Shown: positions 47,574-55,615 of the stretch, one piece after another
Numbering within the stretch: position 1 is the first letter of the stretch
How the letters are laid out: each line of letters begins with the position of its first letter
Made by a program: the position numbers and the translations under genes
Assembly (NCBI RefSeq): GCF_000024225.1
Contig: NC_013203.1
Location: forward strand, 1 to 64,000
Source: Lancefieldella parvula DSM 20469
GTDB taxonomy: Bacteria; Actinomycetota; Coriobacteriia; Coriobacteriales; Atopobiaceae
Reading direction: 5' to 3'
Length of the DNA stretch: 64,000 bases
The notes under the pieces: generated by a model
What the model was told of the DNA's origin: nothing
The model's input: the letters and a program-made list of their open reading frames with translations, nothing else
The model's database searches: none

Positions 47574-47626
47574 TCAGGGTCTATATCGTATTGATTTGCG
47601 ACGTATTCAAACAGTTTTTCTCGCAT
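47513..47626 (-). pseudogene. YjbR/MmcQ-like N-terminal fragment
   Basis: A 37-codon frame after GGAAGGGA begins MREKLFEYVANQYDIDPDYP, the typical start of MmcQ/YjbR proteins, then loses similarity and stops. It overlaps the DUF308-like fragment in another phase. Probably the surviving promoter-proximal end of a deleted gene. Confidence 0.45.
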
Positions 47627-47775
47627 AATTTTCCCTTCCTAGTTTGTATCTTATTATGGACGATACGCTCTTTATAGAGAGCCTGAAATTATCATTATCT
47701 CCAGCATACGCACCCTAAAGGACTATACTAATTATGTCTGTGTATGTAATAAATTGTCCGAGTGAAGGGCGTCAT

Positions 47776-48399
47776 ATGAGTCGTGTTTCTCGTAGAGAAG
47801 ATGCATTTTTTAGCATGTTTTCTGAGTTTAGCGTTTTAACCGTTTCAGCTGCAAAATTATTTGTTTCATTTATTGAGAATTTTCCTGACGATGAAGATCT
47901 TGCAGCACAGATTACCAATTACGAGTCACTCTGTGATGATCAAGTAGGAAAGATTATTTCTACTCTTAATACTTCTTTTATTACGCCTTTTGATCGTGAA
48001 GACATTTCTGAGTTGGCTCTTCTTATGGATGAGATTGTTGATGGCATAGAAGGCGTTACCGCACATATTGATATGTATGATATTTCTGAGATGCGTCCAG
48101 AAGCAGGTCAGATGGCGCATCTTATTTTATTTGCTTCAGAAGAACTTCAAAAAGCTTTTGATCGTCTTCCTGATTATCATAAGGACGATTCTGTTATTGA
48201 GCACACGCGCGCAACTAATGGATATGAGGATCAGGGTGATGTAGTGTATCGCAATGCTCTAAGTACAATTTTTAGAAATGTCACTGATCCTATTGAGGTT
48301 ATTAAGTGGAAGAGTTTGATGGATAGACTTGAGTCCACGCTTGATGCTACTAAGCATGTTGCAAATGCCGTACAGAATGTCATTGTGAAAAATGGTTAG
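47776..48399 (+). CDS. DUF47 (PhoU-like) phosphate-transport accessory protein
   Basis: A 207-residue all-helical protein of the DUF47/YkaA family. SRVSRREDAFFSMFSEFSVL opens it; the middle has FDREDISELALLMDEIVDGIEG, the metal-binding ExxxD-type helix pattern of PhoU. It overlaps the Pit gene by 8 bases and probably regulates that transporter. ATG at 47776 follows GAAGGG; the in-frame ATG at 47734 is less likely. Confidence 0.9.
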   Translation: MSRVSRREDAFFSMFSEFSVLTVSAAKLFVSFIENFPDDEDLAAQITNYESLCDDQVGKIISTLNTSFITPFDREDISELALLMDEIVDGIEGVTAHIDMYDISEMRPEAGQMAHLILFASEELQKAFDRLPDYHKDDSVIEHTRATNGYEDQGDVVYRNALSTIFRNVTDPIEVIKWKSLMDRLESTLDATKHVANAVQNVIVKNG

Positions 48400-49387
48400 T
48401 ATTTTGCTTATTGCGGTTCTTATCGCCGCAGTTGTTTTTGAGTTTATTAATGGCTTTCATGATACCGCTAACGCAATTGCTACCACGGTGTATACCAAAG
48501 CTCTGCCGTTGCGCGTTGCTATTTTGATGTCGGCAACCATGAATTTTATTGGTGCTTTGATGAGCGAGAAAGTGGCTATGACTATTGCGTCTGGTCTTGT
48601 CGATATTCAATTGCAACTGTATGTTGTTTTTGCTGCATTGGTGGGAGCTATTGTTTGGGACTTGTTTACCTGGTGGTTTTCAATTCCTAGTTCTTCCTCA
48701 CATGCTTTAATTGGTAGTTTAATTGGTGCAACCATTATATTTACAAGAACTACAAACCATATTATGTGGGAGGGCGTTTTAGAGAAAGTTGTTATTCCTC
48801 TATTTACTTCACCCCTTATTGGTATGGCTCTTGGTTACTTTATTATGAAGCTTGTCTTTGAGCTCTTTGCCGATTGGCCGCCCAAGAAAGCACACGGTCT
48901 GTTCCACCGTCTTCAGGTTCTCTCGGCTGCATTTATGGCTTACAGTCATGGTAACAACGATGCTCAGAAAACCATGGGTATTATTACCCTTGCGCTGGTA
49001 ACCGCTGGTCTTCATGATCCATCTATGGGCATCCCTTTGTGGGTTAAGTTGCTTTGCGCAACAACTATGGCTCTGGGTACTTCTATCGGTGGTGGCCGCA
49101 TTATGCGTACCGTTGGCGATGGCGTAACTAAGCTCACTCCAGTTATTGGGTTTGTTGCGGAGGCAAGTTCTACGGTTGCTATTGAGCTTATGACTGCTAT
49201 GGGTGCGCCTGTTTCTACTACGCAGGTCATTACAACTTCTATTATGGGTGCTGGATCTGCTCGTCGACGTAGTTCTGTCCGTTGGGGAGTGGCACGAAAG
49301 ATTATTGCTGCATGGTTTATTACCTTGCCAGCTACTATGGCTCTCGGTGGACTTATTGCTTTTTTGACCAGCTTTGTTTTGGCATAA
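48392..49387 (+). CDS. pit: Low-affinity inorganic phosphate transporter, Pit family
   Basis: A 331-residue membrane carrier with about ten helices. Both Pit signature repeats are present: EFINGFHDTANAIATTV near residue 17 and AFMAYSHGNNDAQKTMGII near residue 183. It imports metal-phosphate with protons. The start ATG overlaps the DUF47 gene end by 8 bases, so the pair is coupled. Confidence 0.95.
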   Translation: MVSILLIAVLIAAVVFEFINGFHDTANAIATTVYTKALPLRVAILMSATMNFIGALMSEKVAMTIASGLVDIQLQLYVVFAALVGAIVWDLFTWWFSIPSSSSHALIGSLIGATIIFTRTTNHIMWEGVLEKVVIPLFTSPLIGMALGYFIMKLVFELFADWPPKKAHGLFHRLQVLSAAFMAYSHGNNDAQKTMGIITLALVTAGLHDPSMGIPLWVKLLCATTMALGTSIGGGRIMRTVGDGVTKLTPVIGFVAEASSTVAIELMTAMGAPVSTTQVITTSIMGAGSARRRSSVRWGVARKIIAAWFITLPATMALGGLIAFLTSFVLA

Positions 49388-49401
49388 CGGCAAGGTCAGC
49401 A

Positions 49402-50064
49402 ATGTTTAATCTTGTATTAGTAGAGCCAGAGATTCCTGCCAATACTGGCAATATTGGTCGCACCTGTGTCGTAAGTGGTACACATCTTCATCTAGTGGGT
49501 CCGTTGGGTTTCTCGCTTGATGATAAAAGCCTCAAACGTGCAGGTATGGCATATTGGAAAAGTCTTAACGTTTCTGTTTACGACAATTGGAATCAATTTA
49601 TAGAGAAGAACGGTTTAGCTGATACGTCTACCACACCAGAAGGCGTTTTTGCACACGACGTTGGTATCGATGCAGTAGATAAACCTCACCTACACTTTCT
49701 TACCAAAAAAGCTAAGAAGACGTATACGCAGGCAACATATCGTGATGGCGATTATCTCATCTTTGGCAAAGAAAGCCTGGGGCTATCCGAGGAACTTCTC
49801 GCTAAGCATGCAGACGAGTGCGAGAGAATTCCGATGTTGCAAGACTCTGTCAGTCTAGTTAACCGTGAAGACTGGAGCCAGAAGCACGACGCACTTGACG
49901 GTGGGGGTCAGTACTCTCATCCTGTGCTTTTACAGCAGGATATTTGCGGAAACTTTATTGACCCCAATGAGTTCTCGGTCAGCGCACTCAACGTCTCAAA
50001 TGCGGCCGCCATTGTGCTGTATGAAGCCCTAAGGCAAATTGGTTTTCCTGGAATGGATGTCTAA
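49402..50064 (+). CDS. trmL: tRNA (cytidine(34)-2'-O)-methyltransferase TrmL-like
   Basis: A 220-residue SPOUT-class methyltransferase. Marks are FNLVLVEPEIPANTGNIGRT at the start, LHLVGPLGF, and YLIFGKESLGLSEELL of the knotted SAM site, then IPM and a late VSALNVSNAAAIVLYEALRQ. It is longer than E. coli TrmL (157) because of a Gln/Asp-rich insertion (about 155-185). It methylates the wobble base of leucine tRNAs in known members. It follows pit by 14 bp. Confidence 0.88.
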   Translation: MFNLVLVEPEIPANTGNIGRTCVVSGTHLHLVGPLGFSLDDKSLKRAGMAYWKSLNVSVYDNWNQFIEKNGLADTSTTPEGVFAHDVGIDAVDKPHLHFLTKKAKKTYTQATYRDGDYLIFGKESLGLSEELLAKHADECERIPMLQDSVSLVNREDWSQKHDALDGGGQYSHPVLLQQDICGNFIDPNEFSVSALNVSNAAAIVLYEALRQIGFPGMDV

Positions 50065-50146
50065 GAACCAGCTTATTGAGTTTGTTTACGAAGCGTAATG
50101 AGAAAAGCGTCAAGAATGGTTACAGAGGTAAGACGCGTGTTAATTA

Positions 50147-50183
50147 AAATCCGACAGCACTATTAGATGCTGTCGGATTTCTA
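50147..50183. terminator. Bidirectional terminator between trmL and the SemiSWEET gene
   Basis: AAATCCGACAGCA (50147-50159) pairs perfectly over 13 bp with TGCTGTCGGATTT (50168-50180). T-rich sequence follows on both strands, stronger on the minus strand, so it can end both converging transcripts. Confidence 0.85.
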
Positions 50184-50206
50184 AATTAAAAGTTGTTGTT
50201 TAATTA

Positions 50207-50470
50207 CTATAAAGCAGTAAGGAACGTCAAACCGCCCAAAATTACACCAGCAGTATTTGGAATAATAAGAATCCAGTCCTTTTTGGGCTCTTTAGTCCAA
50301 CCATAGATGACCCAAATTAGACAAGAAACTGCTGCAAATAGTGGTTGAAAAGGTTGAGCCTTTACGCCCTGTAGATTTGCAATAATTTGTGGAATATAAG
50401 CGATAAAAACAAATACTCCGATAAAAGCTCCGATAGAGCCTACAAATAGATTGATCTGTTTCTTTGTCAT
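50207..50470 (-). CDS. SemiSWEET-type sugar transporter
   Basis: An 87-residue membrane protein with three transmembrane helices, the length of bacterial SemiSWEETs, which work as dimers to pass sugars. The first helix carries the PQ-loop-type motif AYIPQIIANLQG, and the second CLIWVIYGWTKEPKKDW. ATG at 50470 sits 5 bases after GGAGGAGG. That ribosome site is fully complementary to a CCTCCTCC in the same leader. Confidence 0.85.
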   Translation of the reverse strand: MTKKQINLFVGSIGAFIGVFVFIAYIPQIIANLQGVKAQPFQPLFAAVSCLIWVIYGWTKEPKKDWILIIPNTAGVILGGLTFLTAL

Positions 50471-50475
50471 AAACA

Positions 50476-50507
50476 CCTCCTCCTTCGTTATTTTAATAGG
50501 GAGGAGG
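50476..50507 (-). promoter_or_regulatory. Shine-Dalgarno-sequestering hairpin
   Basis: In the minus-strand leader, an upstream CCUCCUCC (50500-50507) is perfectly complementary to the ribosome site GGAGGAGG (50476-50483), with a 16-base AU-rich loop. Eight continuous GC-rich pairs would hide the ribosome site of the SemiSWEET mRNA. It may act as a thermometer or as the off state of a switch; only the pairing is seen. Confidence 0.55.
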
Positions 50508-50609
50508 AGATGATGAAAAAGTTACACTATCCGTGAAATTAGAATTTAATGTTATTGCTTTAGTTGTGAAGATTGGTTTACAGATTTATGGCTAGAGCAA
50601 AGAAGTTCA

Positions 50610-51242
50610 TTAGACCTCTCTGATTGGATGTCTGATGACAGTCTTTAGTTTCTCTGGAGCTATTTTACGTACATCGCTCAGATAAACTTCATGATGCATG
50701 CGCTCAGCAGTGATGTCTAAAACGTATCCCTGGCTCTCCATATATTCATGCATAAGAGAAACAGTTTCGGGTTCACTATTATAGGGTCCAATATGCATGC
50801 ACTGTACACAGAGACCTTCATCATAGGTAAAGAACTCTACCTTAGAAAAATCTAGCTTCTTTTTCTTAGTTGCTTCAGCAACGGACCAATCAAAATCCTC
50901 TTTGGTAACAAAGTCAGGTAGGCGAATAACTGAAATCCACTTGAAGTTTTCTTTATGTGCGTAATCAACGCCCTGAGTATCCTCTTGCCACCAGAAGCCC
51001 TCTAATGGAGGAACAACAAAATCAAAATATCCTTCAATATGATGTGTACTCTTTTTGCTCATTTTGATGGCATAAGCAACGCCGTAAAGCAGACCTATTG
51101 ACTGTTTATATTCACCATCTTCTACGTTGGGATCTCCAAATCCTCTTACCGCAAGATAGTTGATACGTGGAACTTTTACTATGCTTGGTTTATTTTTTGG
51201 GGCATACAGCTCTTTAAATTCCTTTTTGAAATCAAATGCCAT
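50610..51242 (-). CDS. GyrI-like small-molecule-binding domain protein
   Basis: A 210-residue protein of the GyrI-like family (SOUL/GyrI fold). It begins FDFKKEFKELYAPKNKPSIV, then INYLAVRGFGDPN and MHIGPYNSEPETVSLMHEYM, a motif shared by these proteins, and ends IRHPIREV. No DNA-binding domain is attached. Members bind or hydrolyse small aromatic compounds. First in the AT-rich minus-strand block. Confidence 0.85.
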   Translation of the reverse strand: MAFDFKKEFKELYAPKNKPSIVKVPRINYLAVRGFGDPNVEDGEYKQSIGLLYGVAYAIKMSKKSTHHIEGYFDFVVPPLEGFWWQEDTQGVDYAHKENFKWISVIRLPDFVTKEDFDWSVAEATKKKKLDFSKVEFFTYDEGLCVQCMHIGPYNSEPETVSLMHEYMESQGYVLDITAERMHHEVYLSDVRKIAPEKLKTVIRHPIREV

Positions 51243-51278
51243 CAGTCTCAGCTTCCTTTGCGATAGTTTAGCGAAATC

Positions 51279-51773
51279 CTATTGTATCTGGTTACCTTGA
51301 TTCTCTTCTGTAGATGAAAGTACCTTAGTAAGTTCAATTGAAAGTTTTGACTTCAGTGTTTCTAATTCCTCTGGAGAAGGACAGGTGGAGTTGTCATACA
51401 TCTTTTCCATGGGATACCACCAGACAGGACCTTTGCCATTATGACCGTATTCCTCTAGGTCTCCGGCAACCCTAGGGAACAAATGCCAGTGAAGATGGGA
51501 ATCTCCGTTGCCAAGTAGCTCGTAGTTCATTTTCTCGCAAGGGAATGCGTGCGATACCGCTTCCCCAACAAGAGACATCTCTTCAAGAAACTTTAGTTTA
51601 AAGTCTGTGTTCAGCTCATGAAGTTCTGATGCATGTTGCTTACATAAAAAAATTGTGTATCCCTTAAAGTGCTGGTTATCTCCTAAAACAACGTAACCTG
51701 TTTCTAATTCTTTGACAAAATAAGGATTATTTCCTTCTTTAATCATCTGAATTCGGTCGCAAATCAAACACAT
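51279..51773 (-). CDS. HIT-family hydrolase
   Basis: A 164-residue histidine-triad protein. The triad is HLHWHLFPR near residue 109, and CLICDRI at the N-terminus may bind metal. The long C-terminus (EEYGHNGKGPVWWYP) is not found in the short Hint proteins. It probably hydrolyses nucleotide conjugates. Expressed alone or with the GyrI-like gene, 36 bp away. Confidence 0.9.
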   Translation of the reverse strand: MCLICDRIQMIKEGNNPYFVKELETGYVVLGDNQHFKGYTIFLCKQHASELHELNTDFKLKFLEEMSLVGEAVSHAFPCEKMNYELLGNGDSHLHWHLFPRVAGDLEEYGHNGKGPVWWYPMEKMYDNSTCPSPEELETLKSKLSIELTKVLSSTEENQGNQIQ

Positions 51774-51826
51774 TTTTTAGTTCTTCCTTTGGAAAATAGA
51801 TATTGAAATTCAACGAAGTATAAAAG

Positions 51827-52816
51827 TTACAAGTCAACACTTGTGGGCTCAGCGAGTTTCTCGGCAGATTTCTTTACAAATAGTTTGTCAGATTTTTTAA
51901 GCTGATAGGCAAGAATCAGGATAGTTATCAGCATTACAAGCGTACAAGCAGCGGAACCCTCTGCGCCAAAATTGCCGCCGGTAAGCCATTCCTGCCCATT
52001 GTCAGGAATAAACCGCAGCAAAGAACTACCTGCCGCACTTCCGCTTACCAGGACGCCAAAAAGATTGCCTTGGGCAAAGTTCCAAGCTCCATGAATGCCA
52101 GCAGTTCCCCAAAGATTGTCGGTTTTGATGATATAGAACGTTTCTAAGACGCCAAAGAGAATCAAATTGAATAGAGAAAACATGGTAAAGCCACTGTTAA
52201 AGATATGAAGAAGGCCAAATAGACTGCTTGAGACTACGATTGCAATAATTTTGTTGGATTTTTCTGCCATGACAGGAAGAAGCCAGCCTCTGGTAATAAG
52301 TTCTTCTGTTCCACCTTGAATCAACCAAAAAGGAATGGTGATAAGAACAAAACCGAAGGCATAAGGCGTAAAAGTAGCGCCAACAAATTGATAGGATCCG
52401 GACAAAATTAGAATCAACATTAAAATAGAAAAGAGAAGAAGTCCCAAGCCAAAGCCCTTGAGAAGCTCTTTCTTCCAGTTATCTTTATAAAATCCCAGAG
52501 TAACAATCGGACGCTGTTCAAAGAACTTAACCCATAGTAAAAAGAGACCCGCAATAAAAATAAAGGAAAAGAGTGAGAGCAGAAGATAGTAATCTCCTAG
52601 AAGCTCTTGCAGGATAGTAGGACTTGAAAGTTTGTTTGCGATTTGAGGATTGTTCAAGAAGTAGGGGACAGCGAGAAGGGCTGCTGATACAGCTAGCACA
52701 ATAGCGCCAACAATTTGTCCAGCAACTATCAACAGAGCAGCAAAAAATGGACTGAGCCAAGCCGGAGTTAGTCTCTTTGCTAGTTTGACGTCGGAAAACA
52801 TACGATTTTCTTGCAT
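51827..52816 (-). CDS. CPBP-family intramembrane protease
   Basis: A 329-residue membrane protein with about eight helices. The family motifs are EELITRGWLLPV (the EExxxR pair, near residue 167) and SLFGLLHIFNSG (the FxxxH motif, near residue 198). CPBP/Abi proteins cleave prenylated or other substrates, and several protect bacteriocin producers. No bacteriocin gene is visible beside it. The C-terminus has a short Lys/Ser tail. Confidence 0.87.
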   Translation of the reverse strand: MQENRMFSDVKLAKRLTPAWLSPFFAALLIVAGQIVGAIVLAVSAALLAVPYFLNNPQIANKLSSPTILQELLGDYYLLLSLFSFIFIAGLFLLWVKFFEQRPIVTLGFYKDNWKKELLKGFGLGLLLFSILMLILILSGSYQFVGATFTPYAFGFVLITIPFWLIQGGTEELITRGWLLPVMAEKSNKIIAIVVSSSLFGLLHIFNSGFTMFSLFNLILFGVLETFYIIKTDNLWGTAGIHGAWNFAQGNLFGVLVSGSAAGSSLLRFIPDNGQEWLTGGNFGAEGSAACTLVMLITILILAYQLKKSDKLFVKKSAEKLAEPTSVDL

Positions 52817-52905
52817 AAAAAAACTCCCAGCAAATATACCTCAAAGTACGTCATGAAAATGACGAAAGTCTAGCGATAGTAACGATAAATAACATTTACC
52901 TGCGA

Positions 52906-53514
52906 TTATTTCTCTTTATACTCTAAGAGAAAATCACAACAATCGCCACCATGGCCTATGGTTTTTGTGCGACCCCAGATAAGCTTCGGATGCAAGTTGC
53001 CATATCCTGCGTCGTCGCTATCGCAGTATGCAGTGGTTATTTCTGGACAGCCGTATTTCTTAGTTATTTCAAAATAAGGGCACTTGACCATATTAATACG
53101 CACTTCGTTGCCATGACTTTCTGGAAATTCATAGGCAAAACCTGCACTTGGCGGACAACTTTTCTCGACGCCTAATTTAAAGAGGCGAGGAAATTTGCGT
53201 GCAAGACCAAACGTTTTGATGACCCATTGGAACAGAGGAACTCGTTTAGCGGCAAAGCGTTGGAAATACTCTCGAATATACCAGACAGCTTTTTCTTGAG
53301 AGATGCCCTCTGCTCGTAGAGTTTCATATACAGCGATACCAGGATAAATGCGCTTATAAGAGTGAGCACGGAGCTCTTTGGAATCTGATGAGTTTTCTGC
53401 ACAAAGGGCTTTGTATCGTTTCTGAGCTATCTGCGCAATTTGATTTGCTTTGACTTTACCGATATCTCCAGCTGCTATCTTGCATGTTTCTTTGATGAGC
53501 TGATGTACTTTCAT
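52906..53514 (-). CDS. ATC-hydrolase-like protein
   Basis: A 202-residue protein resembling L-2-amino-thiazoline-4-carboxylic acid hydrolase. The C-terminal half has the family's spaced Cys and Asp residues: KCPYFEITKKYGCPEITTAY, CDSDDAGYG, and RTKTIGHGGDCCDFLLEY. The N-terminal half is helical with YFQRFAAKRVPLF. Known members take part in L-cysteine formation; most homologues in gut bacteria have no known substrate. It stands between the protease and hydrolase genes. Confidence 0.78.
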   Translation of the reverse strand: MKVHQLIKETCKIAAGDIGKVKANQIAQIAQKRYKALCAENSSDSKELRAHSYKRIYPGIAVYETLRAEGISQEKAVWYIREYFQRFAAKRVPLFQWVIKTFGLARKFPRLFKLGVEKSCPPSAGFAYEFPESHGNEVRINMVKCPYFEITKKYGCPEITTAYCDSDDAGYGNLHPKLIWGRTKTIGHGGDCCDFLLEYKEK

Positions 53515-53594
53515 GTGAGCCTCACTATTTTGTAGAAATGCCCTGATGAAAAGCCAAGTAGAATACGCTAATAATTGTATGCTTAAATTTTACG

Positions 53595-54350
53595 TTAAGG
53601 ACGCTGTTGAGCATTAATCATGTCTAGAAGTTCTTTTGTGTACTCTTCTGGGTAATTGATGGAATACTCGCCATGATATAGACCTTTCTTTATTTCAAGA
53701 ATGCTGCCAGGCAGTGCCTTATGCAATTGCTCTGCTGAACAGAACATCTTTTTCTGTTCGTTTTCTCCGACAAGTATATGGACTTTGGCTCGGTTATCAT
53801 GAAAGTCGGGTTTCAGCTCATAGGATGTATTTGCTTCCAAGAATGCAATCATGTTCGCTTTTGAGATCTGTGGCGTATCCCGATAATAGTCTTCAAATAA
53901 ATCTTTACGAATATGAAGATAGTCAAATTGCATTTGAGCAAAGCACTTCTTTTTCACTAAGCCATAACTTAGAGAAAACATTGGTTTGATCAAGGCATTT
54001 GTCAATTTTGATGGAATGATAGATGCACTTTCAATGACAGCGTTTTGGCAAATTGAGTTTCGTTGCGTCAGCATTTCTACTAAAATCTGCGCGCCAAGGG
54101 ACAGTCCTCCAATAAGGAGAACTGAGCCTCCAAATTCTTTATCAATAAAAGAAATGAGCCGACTTGCGTTTTTCTCGATGCTTATAAAATTATTGTCACT
54201 ACCTGCATGTCCGTCAAGAATTGGCAACACAACGTGATATCGATTCTTCAGTAGTTCAGCCTCGGCTTTATAATTCCACCAAGATAAACCGCCGCCATGG
54301 AGCAACATGATTACGTCGTTATTTTGTTTTCCAAACTCTATTATTTTCAT
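53595..54350 (-). CDS. Alpha/beta hydrolase
   Basis: A 251-residue hydrolase. MLLHGGGLSWWNY is the oxyanion-hole strand, GGLSLGAQILVEM holds the nucleophile Ser near residue 84, VHILVGENEQKKMF precedes the acid region, and LYHGEYSIN holds the likely catalytic His. No signal peptide is seen, so it acts in the cytoplasm. Substrate unknown. The gap before it (54351-54519) shows no gene. Confidence 0.87.
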   Translation of the reverse strand: MKIIEFGKQNNDVIMLLHGGGLSWWNYKAEAELLKNRYHVVLPILDGHAGSDNNFISIEKNASRLISFIDKEFGGSVLLIGGLSLGAQILVEMLTQRNSICQNAVIESASIIPSKLTNALIKPMFSLSYGLVKKKCFAQMQFDYLHIRKDLFEDYYRDTPQISKANMIAFLEANTSYELKPDFHDNRAKVHILVGENEQKKMFCSAEQLHKALPGSILEIKKGLYHGEYSINYPEEYTKELLDMINAQQRP

Positions 54351-54519
54351 GGCTGCTCAATTTAATTTGTTACTTTGATCTAAACCCGTGAAAGTACCAC
54401 GGCGCACTCAACGTGTGTTGTCACTATGATGGGAACACAATTTTTATATGATATATAAACACAAAGGTATCTCATTATTTGCTAGTTATAGTTCTATAAA
54501 TCTAGTATTTCTACCTAAT

Positions 54520-55026
54520 CTAAATATCCAAAAACTCATAAGGCTTTTCCGAAAGAGAAGATTCGCAGCATTCGGCAAGATACGCATCCTTCTCCTTTAG
54601 GCTCTCTATGTCCGGATATACGTTTAACACTCTGTCTCCCAGATTCCAAAAATCATATGACCAAGACTGCGGGTTTTCCCATACGTGTGGATTTCCTTGC
54701 GCCCAATTCGGAAGTTCCTTACGAACCTTGGTTGCCACCGCAAACTGCCCTTTTGCAGTTTTATAAATCGTGTCAATCCTTATTCCACCGTCTGCCGGAC
54801 GTTCTACACGAGTAATCTTCATACCATAGAACATTACCTTTCTTCTTACCCCTTTTTCATAGAGGTTTAACTCAATCTTGTCATATCCTTCGCTTTTGTT
54901 GCGTTGAATACTTAGAAAGTCCTGAAGTGCCTGTATCACAGCGGCAGAAACACTTCCGGCGTACTTGGCAGCATCATCAAATAAGTGTAGGTCTGCTTCT
55001 GCAACATAAATATTTTTTGTGGCCAT
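54520..55026 (-). CDS. EXLDI-family protein
   Basis: A 168-residue protein ending in EFLDI, the tail for which the EXLDI family is named. It begins ATKNIYVAEADLHLFDDAAK, resembling a ribbon-type N-terminus, and has KVMFYGMKITRVERPADGG in the middle. Function unknown. ATG at 55026 is chosen since AGGAGGT lies 6 bases before it; the ATG at 55032 overlaps the ribosome site. Its promoter carries a 22-bp palindrome. Confidence 0.82.
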   Translation of the reverse strand: MATKNIYVAEADLHLFDDAAKYAGSVSAAVIQALQDFLSIQRNKSEGYDKIELNLYEKGVRRKVMFYGMKITRVERPADGGIRIDTIYKTAKGQFAVATKVRKELPNWAQGNPHVWENPQSWSYDFWNLGDRVLNVYPDIESLKEKDAYLAECCESSLSEKPYEFLDI

Positions 55027-55075
55027 AACCATACCTCCTTGTTTTTTACAACTTGTATCTGAAGTTTAGTATCTA

Positions 55076-55120
55076 TATAACTATGAACATAGTTATAATC
55101 ATATAGAGATACTTTGTCAA
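55076..55120 (-). promoter_or_regulatory. Promoter with palindromic operator for the EXLDI gene
   Basis: On the minus strand TTGACA (55115-55120) and TATAAC (55092-55097) are spaced by 17 bp. The -10 box is one arm of a 22-bp palindrome, TATAACTATG-TT-CATAGTTATA (55076-55097). A wider arm pair, AGTATCTATAT and ATATAGAGATACT, flanks it (55069-55113). A dimeric repressor of TetR or MarR type is likely, but no such gene is next to it. Confidence 0.7.
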
Positions 55121-55300
55121 GATAGACTTTCTTTCCATCATTATGATGTTGAAAACTGTGATTCTTCACTGATACTGGGGGCCTAATATCAAAATGCAAT
55201 ATACAAAGTTCTTCGTTTTTGCACAAAAAAAGAGGATGATTCTGCGACCATCCCCTATTACTGCAATCTTATTTTGCTTGGTTTGTTTTATAGTTCCATT

Positions 55301-55535
55301 TTACCTGTTATCGGTTTTTGTTCCTGTTTTTTCAGCAGATTCTTCTTTGAGTTTCTTGATTGCACCAAGGATAGAATCCTTTGGTTTAGTTTCTTTTTCA
55401 AGTGTCTCTTTTTCCTTCTCACTATTTTGCATTTGTTCTCTTTCTTTCAGCATCTTTGTAGATAGCACCCTGATATTGGCATGCTCCTTGCCAATAAGTT
55501 TCCTTGGCAGCTTTTTCTGCAAATTTATCCTTCAT
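55301..55535 (-). pseudogene. Degraded mobile-element-like frame
   Basis: Two overlapping short frames look like pieces of one gene. The first (55535-55422) reads KFAEKAAKETYWQGACQYQG to a stop; the second (to 55301) reads LEKETKPKDSILGAIKKLKE and ends KTGTKTDNR. The Lys/Glu-rich character resembles C-terminal parts of conjugative-element proteins, but I cannot name the family. The stretch 55121-55300 holds nothing else that I can see. Confidence 0.3.
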
Positions 55536-55568
55536 TAGTAGTTTTGCAGCTACTAATGAAGGATTTTC
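55527..55568. repeat. 15-bp perfect inverted repeat
   Basis: ATCCTTCATTAGTAG (55527-55541) and CTACTAATGAAGGAT (55550-55564) are perfect inverted arms around TTTTGCAG, followed by TTTTC. It could act as a terminator on the plus strand or be the end of a lost mobile element. Confidence 0.75.
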
Positions 55569-55615
55569 AGGTATTGGCTTTTTGTAGCAACGATGGAAGC
55601 CTAAAACGCACTCAC

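Noticed and set aside
47422-47628. 68-residue plus-strand frame
   Set aside because: It lacks a ribosome site, and the minus strand reads as recognisable YjbR-like and DUF308-like pieces.
50510-50536. Eight-codon frame after GGGAGGAGG on the plus strand
   Set aside because: No gene follows on that strand; the purine-rich run is better explained as the anti-ribosome-site arm of the minus-strand SemiSWEET leader.
55194-55538. Hydrophobic plus-strand frames of 114 and 63 residues
   Set aside because: Phe/Ser-rich composition arises from the antisense of a Lys/Glu-rich minus-strand remnant.
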